In this document: piece after piece, positions 1 to 10,473 of the stretch | Numbering within the stretch: the stretch's first letter is position 1 | Layout: the number at the start of each line of letters is the position of its first letter | Assembly (NCBI GenBank): GCA_026119855.1 | Contig: JAOWBW010000284.1 | Coordinates: forward strand, 1,240,001 to 1,304,000 | DNA: 64,000 bases | DNA from: Campanula takesimana | Taxonomy: Eukaryota; Streptophyta; Magnoliopsida; Asterales; Campanulaceae | Direction of reading: 5' to 3' | Notes under the pieces: model-generated | Seen by the model: only the letters and a program-made list of their open reading frames with translations | Told to the model about the DNA's origin: nothing | Database searches by the model: none | Made by a program: the position numbers and the translations under genes

Positions 1-1275
1 AATTAATTTTGATTATAAGGTTTTCGCCATCTAGGCATCTCAAGTTATATTTATATAACTTGAGAAAAATATTTCTCTTGTGCTATTTATTTTCCGCTGC
101 AAAAACTCTACTATTTTTGTGTGTGTATTTTCTGTCCGTCTGGAGTGTTACCTGGGGTGTTGCTTAACACTTGAGGTAACATCTGTTCTCAGAAAGTCAT
201 TGACAAACAATTTCACGTTGTATAAAATTTAGAAATTAGAATGGGAATGATGGATCTTACATTTGAGAAATGTCAATTAAAATTTGTGCCTTCAAATTAT
301 TAGATACATTAGAATCCTATGAATAGGATAAATCGTAAAATTTCCATGTAAAAAATGATACAGTATAGAGTAATCTAAACTCCTGAGGGCCAATTCCAAT
401 TTTTATCCACTCAAGATATTCTAATTTTCAAAGGACTCATCATTCATACAATTTCGTTCTTATTTTAGAAATCAAATCTGACAGTTTCAATTTAGAGCAC
501 AATTTTAGCAGTAATTGTGACACTTTATAACTTAGCAATTGTGACACTTTATAATGTACTGATAGTGTTAAGTGAAAATATGATGGTTAAGGTAGTAAAA
601 CCCCTGATTATTACAATTAGTAAGAAAAAAATGTTTTTCACGTGCTTTTGTGTTTTATGTAGAGACAACTCATTATTAAGATATTTCCATGTGTTTTGTA
701 GGTCCAGTTGTTTGATTTTACGAATTTGTACACTAGTTTGTTGTTTATGGCATTTCCACTGAAGATGTTATAGGTATAAACTTGAGTATCTATTAATGAT
801 TTGGATTTTTCTTTCTAGTTTTAGTTATGTGTGTGAATCTCGATCAGTATTTATTTTGTTATTCCTGTATCTTACTAGTTAGTAGGAGCCAATAGTTTTT
901 CTATCACTCTTCAGGAAGTCTTCCATTCAAGTGACACTCTTTCTGAACTCAAAGCCTATAGGTAGCTATTATTATTATTTTTTTTTTGGGCTTTTCAACA
1001 ACTTAATTGGCATTTTTTTTTTACTTTTTTATTCATTTTACCTCACGAAAAGAACGTGAAACTTTAAGCATGAAATGTTACTTTTTTTTTCCTGCAATTA
1101 TAATAAAATTTAGGTGCATCTTAGGCATTTGTGAAATTGTACTAGTTCCGTTATTTTAAAATTACCTTTGATTTTAAAATAACAACAAAACCATTTTCCC
1201 TTTATTCATTTTTCAATAGTGGATTCACATTACAAATTAGCTATTGCTCTTAGTATGCCACATGCTGATTTTATT
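1..1275. other. AT-rich stretch without recognisable gene
   Basis: No open frame here looks coding and no known repeat terminus was seen. There are T-rich runs and short direct repeats, for example around 520-560. It could be intron or intergenic DNA of a gene lying to the left. Confidence 0.4.
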
Positions 1276-1612
1276 GCATCTTAAAGAGAAACTTGTTTAC
1301 AAATGCACAAGTGAACTCTGCAAAACCCTCCCTTTCAAAAAAATAAAAAATTATCTTACTTTTGTTTGGTTTGTTTCAAAAAATAATCTCATTTTTGAAT
1401 ATTACAATATTTTGAGTATAAATTAAACAATGTAGCATCTAAAAGAGAAACTTATTTATAAATGCACAAGTGAACTCTGCTACCCCCACCCCCCCCCCCC
1501 CCCAAAATAAAAAAAAAAAACTATACAAAAAATAACCCAACTTTCTGTTTTGGTTTGTTTCAAAAACTTTATCTCATTTCTTAATATTACAATATTTCTA
1601 GTATAAGACATA
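1276..1612. repeat. Tandem duplication of ~155-175 bp
   Basis: Copy 1 (about 1276-1431) and copy 2 (about 1432-1612) share the same order of landmarks: AAAGAGAAACTT, AAATGCACAAGTGAACTCTGC, an A-rich tract, TTTGGTTTGTTTCAAAAA and ATATTACAATATTT. Copy 2 has gained a long C homopolymer near 1490-1503 between the shared blocks. Confidence 0.75.
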
Positions 1613-1944
1613 TATGTAGGTATAACACAAGTACGTATTTATGGTGTTTTTATAGTTCTACTCGTTAATGTATCCCTTTCAGTTAATTTTTAAGCCCACC
1701 TCCGGTAAAGGCAAGCACAAGAAGGGCAAAGGAAAAGCCAAGTGAAAACGTGAATGCAACAAAGGAAGCGAGTAAGAAAATAATATCATTTTCACACAAG
1801 GGTCGACTCTTATTTGCATTAATTAAGCAAGATCTCAAACGTGAATTTACGCCAAAAAATATATGGGGGTACATTGACGCATGAGGTTTCATTTGACCTT
1901 ATTTCTCTGGGCCACTCCTTCATTTTGAAATCAACATAACGAGC

Positions 1945-3494
1945 GAAAATGACACTAAGGTATGTTGTCTGGCCAACTATCTAGGAATGACGGACGAACA
2001 CTCTCCTAACAATCTATTCCGGGAGGCTTTGACTTTCTTCGAACTCAAAGTCATCTCTAATCAGGATGACTCTGTTAGAGCGCATAAGACTGCACAAAGT
2101 CGTCCCATTCTTCAAGAAGCGGGGGACCTTGGATTAATCGATGCTTGTGCATATTCTATTTTCTTAAAGGCATTGGATAATGCGCTTCTTCTTGGAGAAA
2201 GAGAACCAGGAAAATGGGAATAATGACTATTGGCCTAAGGCGAGGAGGAGGCTTTTTTTAAGTGATTGAAAATTCGAGGATTTGACAAAGCTTTCACTTC
2301 AGAGAAAATGTTCTAAAAGAGAAGCCATTGAAACGATAGAGAGGCTTTTACCTACGAAAAAGGATTACAATTTACTTTTCAAAATGCTTCGGTTTGCAAT
2401 AGAAACAGAAGCTAGTATTAAATGCAGAAGTGGATTGGAATCAGTGGCTGATCCAGGAATTCATTTCAGTGGGTGCCAAAATATTTTTTGCTTGTCACAC
2501 TCTTCATCATTTTTGCTAAAATTGATAGTTTTCGAAATAAAAGAAAACAACATAAAAAAAAATTAATTTAAAGATATACCTATAACAACACATATGCTTC
2601 AAAAATTAATTGTTTGAACTCCATGAAATTAAGAAAAATTTGTGTTAATGGATAAATAGTTTATTAAAAAAAAGTTAGAGTTAACGAATAAATATTCACA
2701 TAGTTTTTTAATGAGGAAAAAAGATAGAAGAAAATATAAAAGTTGATGGAAAGTAGTTATAAATAGTACTTACTCCGTCTTGAAATATTGTTCCCTCTGT
2801 TTTTTATATATTAGTACGAAAGAATTTGAGTGATAATTCTAGTTTATTTTATTCATCTTAATGAAAAGATAAAAAATTATTATTGAACACCATTATATAT
2901 ACTATCTACAGTAAGCTTTATATTTTCACTATGATCATTAAATGAAACTAAAATTATTATTCAAAGCTGTTTCGTGATAACGTAAAAAAAAAAAACACAA
3001 TATTTTAGAACGAAGAGAATATTTAGATTAGCTTTTGAGATAATAGATAAAAATTAAAGTTCACAAGATAAAAGATACTTTACCAACTAAGCCAGCAACA
3101 ATGTGTACAATATTTTTACAGTTATATATATGTACTAAATACTAAAACTAAAAATCGGTAAAAAAATTATTTCAAAATTCCAGTGGGTGCAGCCCCACTG
3201 GTACCAAGGTGGATCCGCCCCTGTTTGGAATTGAGAATTGGAAAACAGTTAGATAAGGCGACTGTGAGGGATTTATTAATTTCCTTCTCAAGGCTATGCT
3301 AAAGAAGAAAGGTATGATACATAGTTGGTCCGAAGAATTTTAAATAATTTCTATTGCAATTACACAAATGAAGATGGATCGATCTGGATGCGGGTTACTT
3401 TATATTGCGGATTTAATCGAGTGTTTAGGAGTAATTCATGACGAAATGTGTTCAACGGAGCCATGGACGAACACTCCATGTGTCAATTTGTTGC
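1945..3494 (+). pseudogene. NPH3-domain (BTB/POZ-NPH3 type) pseudogene, split by a hAT insertion
   Basis: Three blocks recall the NPH3 domain of phototropin-signalling adaptor proteins. Positions 1945-2220 read as the region around ANYLGMTDE...NNLFREALTFFE and the following AEDL-like helix. Positions 2300-2440 read EAIETIERLLPTKK...FKMLRFAIETEASIKCRSGLE. Positions 3232-3430 continue with IGKQLDKATVRDLL, then frameshift through the helix normally followed by the YDVDCVRRIL-like motif and the GL-(V/I)A-LI helix. Several frameshifts and stops break the frame. The middle is displaced by a 782-bp hAT element at 2442-3223, and a MULE begins at 3504. No BTB domain is visible upstream. Family assignment is by motif memory, so the exact subfamily is open; a non-functional relic is near certain. 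Confidence 0.7.
2442..3223. mobile_element. Non-autonomous hAT element inside NPH3 pseudogene
   Basis: The left end CAGTGGCTGATCCAGG and the reverse complement of the right end, CAGGGGCGGATCCACC, form an imperfect terminal inverted repeat. Flanks are ATTGGAAT (2434-2441) and TTTGGAAT (3224-3231), an 8-bp target duplication with one mismatch, as expected for hAT. Rejoining the flanks restores the NPH3 reading order. The interior is AT-rich without coding capacity. Confidence 0.85.
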
Positions 3495-3503
3495 CAGTAA
3501 AAC

Positions 3504-5254
3504 GAGTTTTTTGCAAAAGTGACATGCGTACTTTGTGCCAATATATCAATTTGACTCTCGTACTTTGGAAACATCAAATGTGGGTTGCGTACTTAATGTT
3601 TTTAAAATTTGATACCACTTTTTAACACCCGTTAAAAAACATAACGGGACTTTCATAACTTCCGGCAAACACCATAAATTCCAAATTAAGTGACGTTTTG
3701 GGCTTTTTCTCCTTTATTTGACAGAATTGCCCTCACTTTCTTGTTCTCTCTCATCTCAAATTCCCTCGCCAAAACCCCTCAACTGCCCTACTCCCTCAAC
3801 GCCATTTCCTTAGGGATGACCAAAAACCGGTTCCGGGCCCGGTTCCGGTTCGGCATATATGTGATCCTGAACCGGCCCGCGCTTACACCGGTTCGGTTCC
3901 GGTCATCACAATCCGGTCGGTACGGTTCCGGTTCAGTCCACGATGGTTCAGTCCACGCTACCTTTTTTTTATTTGTTTTTATCATACAATAATGAATAAA
4001 CATGTTAAAATTTATTAAAAGACAAGAGATTTTTATTTTATAATACACTAATGAATAAACATGTTAAAATTTATTGAAAATAAGGGATTTTATTTTTTTT
4101 AATGGAAATGCCGATCCGGTTCCGGTTCCGGTCCGGTTCCGGTTCGCCATATATGTGACCCTGAACCGGCCCGCGCTTACCACGGTTCCGGTTACTCCGG
4201 TTCGGTTTACTCACCGGTTTGCTCCGGTTCCGGGCTTTTCCGGTCCGGTTCCGGTCCGGTTTTCCGGTTCCGGTCCGGTTTGGCCCTCCCTAATTTCTCT
4301 ACCTTAGTTGCAGATAGAATATATTCTCTCTCTAAAGAATAAACCCTCACCCTCACCGTCCCCATCCCAACCCTTCCCAGCGGCGTCATCATAATCATCC
4401 GCCATAATCTCGCGGCAACCTCTGCGTCTCGCTCATCCCCTCCACCATTGCCTCTCCCTCCGCCAACCTTCTTCGCCTCTCTGTTTTTCGGAACCACCAT
4501 CGCTGACCATAGTCCCCTCCGCGCCTTGTTTTTGCCTTAGATCTAGCTTGAGAATATTCGGATCTGGCCGGATCTAAAAGTTGTTTTGTTCTTGCTCTTT
4601 TGCGTGTATCACTTTGTAGAGAACTAAATCATTCGATTTTTTTTATAATCGAACAAGTTCTATTCGATTTGTTTTGTTTAAGGGTTTATCTGGTGATTTG
4701 AGCTATATGTGGTTCCTCATAGCAGAAAGTTCCTGGACTTTGAATCTTTGATGTTGATTTACAGATTTCTATTTGCTGGTTTTTTTTTTTTTTTTTTTTT
4801 TTTTTTGAAGCATTTGCTGGTTTTAAAAAGACGAAAGGGGGATAATGGGGAGGCCACGTCTTGAATCTCTCATCGATTCATCCCTTCCCTATTTATTTTA
4901 TGTGTTATTAAAAGGAGATAAAAGGGGCAAAAATGGAATGTGAAGGGATGATTAATGCATTCCTTGGTATGTACAATTCTGTCTAAAACGACAGTTAATC
5001 AGAAACGGATGGAGTAATATGATTATTCCTTTTTACAAGTACGCAACCCACATTTATAGAAATGGAGGTGGCCGGAATTTATGGAGTTTGCCGGAAGTTA
5101 TGGAAGTCCTGTTATGTTTTTAATGGGTGTTAAAAAAGTGGTATCAAAATTTGAAAAACATCAAGTACGCAACCCACATTTGATGTTTTCAAAGTACGCG
5201 AGTTAAATTGATATATTGCACAAAGTACGCATGTCATTTTTGCTAAAAAACACC
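3504..5254. mobile_element. Long-TIR MULE, possible Pack-MULE
   Basis: Left (3504-3690) and right (about 5065-5254) ends are inverted copies about 185 bp long, sharing blocks such as GACATGCGTACTTTGTGC and ACATCAAATGTGGGTTGCG. A 9-bp direct repeat CAGTAAAAC flanks the element (3495-3503 and 5255-5263), the target duplication length typical of Mutator. The interior at about 4293-4600 is GC-rich and unlike the flanks, resembling a 5' UTR and first exon, so it may be captured host sequence. A hAT-like element sits inside at 3811-4292. Confidence 0.85.
3811..4292. mobile_element. hAT-like element rich in CCGGTTCCGG motifs, nested in MULE
   Basis: It begins TAGGGATGACCAAAAACCGG and ends with the inverse GGCCCTCCCTA. 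Flanking CATTTCCT and ATTTCTCT are a poor 8-bp duplication. Two direct sub-copies (about 3825-3950 and 4113-4230) share ATATATGTGA(T/C)CCTGAACCGG and the following CCCGCGCTTAC. Iterated CCGGTTCCGG motifs create spurious Arg/Pro-rich open frames on both strands. Confidence 0.6.
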
Positions 5255-5396
5255 CAGTAAAACCACATGGATAATAATATATTTTTTCAATATAATGTAT
5301 GGTTTTGATTTGTATAGGACAATATTACTATATTCTATCTGATAGTATCTCATATGGTCTTTACTTTCTTCAAATGGAAAACTAACTCCTACTTAC

Positions 5397-5539
5397 CAGA
5401 TTAAAGGCATTTTCAGCATATGGATCCTTCAGTTCTCCCAACCGTGGAATCGATGAATTGTACTGCAGCCATTGACTATTCTCTATGTTGAAATGAAGCA
5501 AAGTCCAGTTATCATTTCTAGCTCTCTTGCTTCCTCTTG
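5397..5539 (-). pseudogene. Orphan exon resembling a Ulp1-type (C48) cysteine protease
   Basis: On the minus strand an open segment begins after an AG acceptor at 5541-5540 and ends at a good donor, CTG|GTAAGT (5397). It reads NDNWTLLHFNIENSQWLQY, then NSSIP...LKDPYAENAFNL. The W-(T/S)-L-L...W..YNS...DPY..(E)A order recalls the histidine-containing part of Ulp1-like proteases found in plant transposons and SUMO-protease relatives. The active-site histidine normally just before W is replaced by N. No neighbouring exon was found, so this is likely a relic. The assignment is from pattern memory only. Confidence 0.35.
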
Positions 5540-5654
5540 CTGTGTTAATGGGAATAACAAGATTGAATTTCCAAAAAAATAGTTTTTTTTAAAAAAAATA
5601 ATTACCAAAACAACAACCCTAAAAAGTTATTTACCAAAATAGCACTTCTTTTTT

Positions 5655-5945
5655 GGTAACCGGAAGTGGGAGTGCCGGTTTTAGTGTTGAATCCGGAAGT
5701 CCCACTTCCGAATTGACCTTTTTATTTTTTTTATTTTTTTTTTTGCGAAACTGATTTTTATTTATTTTTTTGAATCCGGAACTGAGACTTCCGGTTTTAA
5801 ATTTTTTTATTTTTTTTTCGAAATAACAAAAAACATAAAACCCCACCCACCGAAAGTTGATTTGGCGTTTACTTAAAACCGGAAACTGCCAATTCCGGTT
5901 TTGGCTTTTTTTTTTTTTTAATGTAAAATTCCGGAAGTGGGAAAT
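5655..5945. repeat. Cluster of CCGGAA...TTCCGG palindromes upstream of MULE gene
   Basis: Imperfect palindromes occur at about 5659-5679, 5694-5710 (CGGAAGT-CCC-ACTTCCG, perfect arms), 5775-5795 and 5878-5899, with a half-site near 5931. They are separated by T-rich runs. They lie just upstream of the presumed leader of the MULE transposase gene and recur in the second copy at 9526-9548 and 9803-9825. Confidence 0.65.
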
Positions 5946-5984
5946 ATATAAACCATTCAACCACGACTTCAGTTTTTTCATAAG

Positions 5985-8900
5985 AGAAAGATAAAGAGAG
6001 TTCTTGAGAGAGAAAGAGAGAAGAAATAAAGAGGATTTTTAAGATTTGGCAAAATCTTAAAAAAGGTTAGTTTTTTTTTTTTTTTTTTTCGTTTTCTATG
6101 TTTGAAGTAAGATATTAACTGTTGATTTAAATTTTGTTCATCCTTTGTTATTATGCAAGTATACATATGTAAATTTAAAAATATGCCCTAACAAATTTGT
6201 GTATGAAATTTGCTTGTTTATGCTCGATGTTCAATTTCTTGTGTTTGTGATTTATAAAAGTGTAGTTCATTTGTTTGTTTGTTTTTTAAAACACATGGTG
6301 ATTATAATGTTAAATTAAGGTTTTGACAATTGATTTTTTTCAATTCTTAGGAATAAATATGAATGGACTTCACTTGTTTTCATGTGCTATTGGGGAGGAG
6401 ATGATGAAAATCCGTTTGAAGGTGAACATTATGAAAAGGGGCCAACAAACATCTTAAGGCTAAAACTCGTTGGAGGTATAAAAGTTGATTAAGAGGTTAT
6501 GTAAATGCGATTGGTGTAGATCGACATTTTGTTCAATTACAAGTTATTTGTAGATTTCCTCATGTAATTGGTCATGGAGTTGCAAATGACATTCCTTTTA
6601 TCATTGAGGATGATGCATGTATGGACCTCATGTTTTATGTTGCTACTCAGTTTGTGGGATGTCTAGCTTACAGTTGTATGTTAAGATAAGTTTAGTGATA
6701 ATGTAAATGTTGATGAAGGAGAGGAAGAGGGGGTGGGAGAGGAAGACTATGGTCATGAGGCAGATAACCTTCAGATGGGTTTTTAAGCTGCCACGTGAGT
6801 GGGACTTGGAGCAAGTCATCAAAACATGTGGAAGAGGAAGAGGGAGAGGAAGAAGAAGAGGAAGAGAGAGGGGGCGAGGAAGACATAAATGATTTGTTTA
6901 ATGAAGAAGAGGAAGATGAAGATTATGAAGAGATGATTGACTCGTACATAAATGAAGGTCATGATGATGGATACGAAGAGAGGATAGTGCTACTGATGTT
7001 AGTGATAACGGGGAGTGATGATGGGGTGAGGAAGATTTGAGAGTGGAATTGGTTCCTTATGAAGAGCAGCAAAATCAATACTATGTAGAGCAGAGTATCC
7101 TTTTTATCAAGATATTGGGCAAGGATCAGAGATTTATGATGATAACCAAGATAAGTTTGATGTTGGAATGCAGAAGAGGAAGGATCAGAAATTTACAAAG
7201 GTCTTCGGTTGCAAAGAAGTTTGAGGTTCAACAAGAAAATGAAGATATTTCATATTACGAAGAATCTGCGGTTCAAAGGTAAAAAAGAAGCACACCCAGC
7301 AAGTGGACTATTGAGTGTTGGGCGAAAGATTTCCCTTGTAATTTTAATGTGAATGTGAGTTTGAAGAACGGTACGTATTGGGAAATAACAAAATACATTG
7401 GTCCTCATTGTTGCTTGGCTACAGGAAATAAACCAAGATCATCCTAACTTAGATGCTAAGTTCATAGGACGAGAGGTTTTGAGTATGGTGAAGGTTGATC
7501 ATGAGTTGAAAATTGGAGTTGTGAGGGCGGAAATGCATGCACGATTTGGGAAGGATATGTCATATAGGAAGGCTTGGTGTGGTAAACAAAAAGCCATTGC
7601 AGAGGCTTATGGAGACTGGAAAGAATCTTATGGAAAGTTGCCGCGTTTGTTAGGAGCTATCCAAAAGTTTAATCCTGGAACCATTGTGGAGTATTCGAAA
7701 CAAACTCGTCCTGGTACTTCATCTACGTTTGACGCTGCGTTCTGGGCATTTGGCCCTTGTCTACATGCATTTTCTTATTGTCGTCTGTCATTTCTGTTGA
7801 TGGCACATTTATGCATGGAAGATATAAAGGGGTTATACTTATTGCCATGGGTGTTGACGCGAATGATAGTTTGCTTCCTCTCGCATTCGCTATGTTGAGA
7901 AGAGGGACTACCGTAACTGGAATTGGTTTCTAGAGCTTGTTTGCAAACATGTTATCAGGGTCGTGAATGTTGCTTGATATCGGATCGTCATCTTGGCATC
8001 CTTTCCACCACTGCACAGGATTCTTGGCCACGAACAGTTGTACACAGATGGTGCATGTTGCATATGAGAGCAAATTTCTACACGGTCGCAAGGGTGTTGG
8101 CTGAAAGATCTTTTTTGGCGTGCTGTTAGCACCACCCAGGAAAGGAAGATGCAAATGTATCTGAGGCAGATTCATATAATCGACCTGAGGCATATAAATG
8201 GTGGGAGTTTTTGGATAGAAAAAATGGACTTTGGCATATGATGGTGGATACAGGTATGGGATAAGACTACCAATTTGTCAGAAGTTTTAATGGGGTGATG
8301 AAAGGAGCTCGTGGGATGCCTGTTTCAGCAATTATTGAGACTTCCTTCTATAGGTGTGTGGCATATTTTCAAAGTAGACTGGAGACATCAATAAGGGCTA
8401 TAGGGGGGGATATCACTAATGCCACACGAAAATTCAGTCACAGGCTTGATATGAAGTACCGGCACAACGAGAATAAGGCCGGGTATCATCATCAGTTACG
8501 AGGTTTAACACTACGTCAGTGGGTATTTTGAAGTGACAACGAGACATCGGGGTGACAGAGGTGGACACGTTCAAGTTGTGAAATTGGGTGAACAAAAATG
8601 CACTTGTGGAAAATAAGTCCAATTTCATTACCCATGTTTCGCATGCTATTGCGTGTTTCAAAGCGCAAAACATCGATAGTGTGGGCTACATCTCAGAGTT
8701 TACAACCTTGACTTTACCACAAGACATGGAGGGGTACTTTTCAACCGATCCATGATGAGGCCTATTGGAACGTGGACGTGTTGTCCCCATTTTACACGAC
8801 GAGGACCATAGACGCGATAGGCAAGGGAGACCCAAGTCAAGGAGATTGAGAAATACTATGGATTGGCAAGTTGCCAAAAAAAGAATCGTTTGTGGGATTT

Positions 8901-9000
8901 GCAAGGTGAAGGTCACACCGCGAAGGAAGTGTCCAACTCGTAGGCTTAGAATCAAGTCGTTTTTTCATCTTCGTTTTGAAATTTCTGTAATATTTTAGAA
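5985..9000 (+). pseudogene. Decayed MULE (MuDR-type) transposase gene
   Basis: A purine-rich leader (5985-6064) ends at a donor-like AAG|GTTAGT, followed by an intron to about 6351. The body then shows the order of a Mutator transposase: a Glu/Asp-rich linker (6830-6960), an N-terminal zinc-finger-like stretch ending WEITKYIGPHCC (7375-7410), FNPGTIVEY (about 7670), the first catalytic Asp in VDGTFMHGRYKG (7796-7831), the second in CLISDRH (7971-7991), and a SWIM-like zinc motif CTCGK...PC.HA (about 8600-8645). The tail is basic and rich in Arg and Pro. Many stops and frameshifts interrupt it, so no intact protein can be made. The frame changes at least six times. Confidence 0.8.
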
Positions 9001-9268
9001 TTTTATGTATTGTGGTTTATTTGAACTTGTAATATATTCAACCGTTGTTAACATGTAATTTCATTTAGTAATGTGAAATATATGTTTTTTTTATAAACAA
9101 ATGATTGGAGCGGATTTTGTGAACAAGATTTTGTGAGTAATTAATTACAGCTGCATGCAAAATGGGAGAGAGAGAGAGAGACTTGAGAGAGAGCATTGAT
9201 GATCAAGAGGGTGGAGGGTTAGACTAGCCTCTCTGACATTGCATTTACTGTGATGTAAATGTTGAGTA

Positions 9269-9348
9269 CTCCCTCCGTCCCTATTTACTTTACAAATTCC
9301 AAAAAGAAAAATTTTAAACTTTTGTAAGGTAAATAGGGACGGAGTGAG
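9269..9348. mobile_element. Very short Stowaway-like MITE
   Basis: CTCCCTCCGTCCCTATTTAC at the left pairs with the inverse GTAAATAGGGACGGAGTGAG at the right, leaving only about 40 bp between the arms. It is preceded by TA but followed by CA. Confidence 0.75.
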
Positions 9349-9351
9349 CAC

Positions 9352-9440
9352 ACTTTTTATCCTAAATCATAGAAATATGAAGAATTTTTTTAGGACAACG
9401 AAAAATAGCAAATGAGAAGATCATTTTGTGGACGGAGGGA
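9352..9440. mobile_element. Right half of a Stowaway MITE
   Basis: It ends GTGGACGGAGGGAG followed by TA and matches the right half of the element at 43005-43184 (shared GAAATATGAAGAA, CAAATGAGAA and ATCATTTTG). No left end is present. Confidence 0.6.
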
Positions 9441-9459
9441 GTATTATTGAAAAACCCGT

Positions 9460-9548
9460 GACTTTGGCGTTTAAACCCGTGACAGCTGCAGGTTTTGTAA
9501 TTTTGCCTTTTTTTTTTTTTTTTGAAACCGGAACTGCCAATTCCGGTT

Positions 9549-9579
<31 letters not shown>

Positions 9580-10373
9580 GAAATCTGGATCTCAAAATTT
9601 CCTTAAAAACCCCACCCATCCACCTTCATTTCGAAAGAGAAAGGGAAAGAGAGCAGGGGAAAAAAAAAAAAAGAAAAGAAGAAAAGAAAAGAAAAGAGAA
9701 AGAAGAAGAGGAGGAAGAGGAAGAAGAGAAGAAGAAGGAGGAAGATTTGTTCTTAAAAAAATGTAAGTTTTTTTTTAAATTATTTTATATTTTGTAATTT
9801 TAAAACCGGCAGTCCGAATTCCGGATTTTTCATTTAATATGATAATTATTTTTTTTAAGTAAAATATTTTTTTGAAGACTGTTTTTAACATACTTAAAAC
9901 TAGGATTTTGAAGGCTGTTTTTGACATACTTAGACTAGGATTTGGCGAAAAGTGATAAAACAAATTTTGTTGTACTCTGTATGATCTTTCTATAGGCTGT
10001 TTATTGATTAATTTGGACTTAAATTGAATGAGTTATGGTTGCTCAAAGTGGAGTATTTAATCAAAATCTTGATTTTTACATGATTTGAAGGCTGTTTTTT
10101 AATACATAGACTAGGATTTGGCGAAAAGTGAAAAACAAATTTTGTTGTACTCTGTATGATCTTTCTATAGGATGTTATTTGATTAATTTGGACTTAAATT
10201 GAATGAGTTACGGTTGCTCAAAGTTGAGTATTTAATCAAAATCTGATTTTACTGATTTGAAGGCTGTTTTTTACATACTTAGACTAGGATTTGGCGAAAA
10301 GTGATAAAACAAATTTGTTGCACTCTGTATGATCTTTCTATAGGCTGTTTATTTGATTAATTTGGACTTAAAT
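9460..10373 (+). mobile_element. Second, truncated copy of the MULE 5' region
   Basis: It repeats in the same orientation the plan of 5580-6350: CCGGAACTGCCAATTCCGG palindrome (9526-9548), T-rich run, CCACCCATCCACC, a long purine-rich leader (9630-9755), an exon end AAATG|TAAGTT or similar near 9762, then intron-like AT-rich DNA with another palindrome (9803-9825). The copy ends in a tandem repeat and an assembly gap, so its transposase body is not visible. Confidence 0.6.
9908..10373. repeat. Tandem repeat, ~175-bp unit, truncated by gap
   Basis: Units start with TTGAAGGCTGTTTTT at about 9908, 10085 and 10258 and share TAGACTAGGATTTGGCGAAA, CTCTGTATGATCTTTCTATA and AATTTGGACTTAAAT. A partial unit precedes at 9876. 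The third copy runs into the N gap, so the array is longer than shown. Confidence 0.9.
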
Positions 10374-10473
10374 NNNNNNNNNNNNNNNNNNNNNNNNNNN
10401 NNNNNNNNNNNNNNNNNNNNNNNNNNNNNNNNNNNNNNNNNNNNNNNNNNNNNNNNNNNNNNNNNNNNNNNNN
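10374..10473. other. Assembly gap of 100 N
   Basis: Exactly 100 N characters, a conventional size for a gap of unknown length. It lies at the end of the ~175-bp tandem array, which probably caused the break. Confidence 0.98.

Noticed and set aside
3690..4307. Arg/Pro/Val-rich open frames on both strands
   Set aside because: They are translations of iterated CCGGTTCCGG motifs in a hAT-like element.
6692..7040. Ser-rich minus-strand frame and Arg/Gly-rich plus frame
   Set aside because: Shadows of the Glu/Asp-rich linker of the MULE gene.
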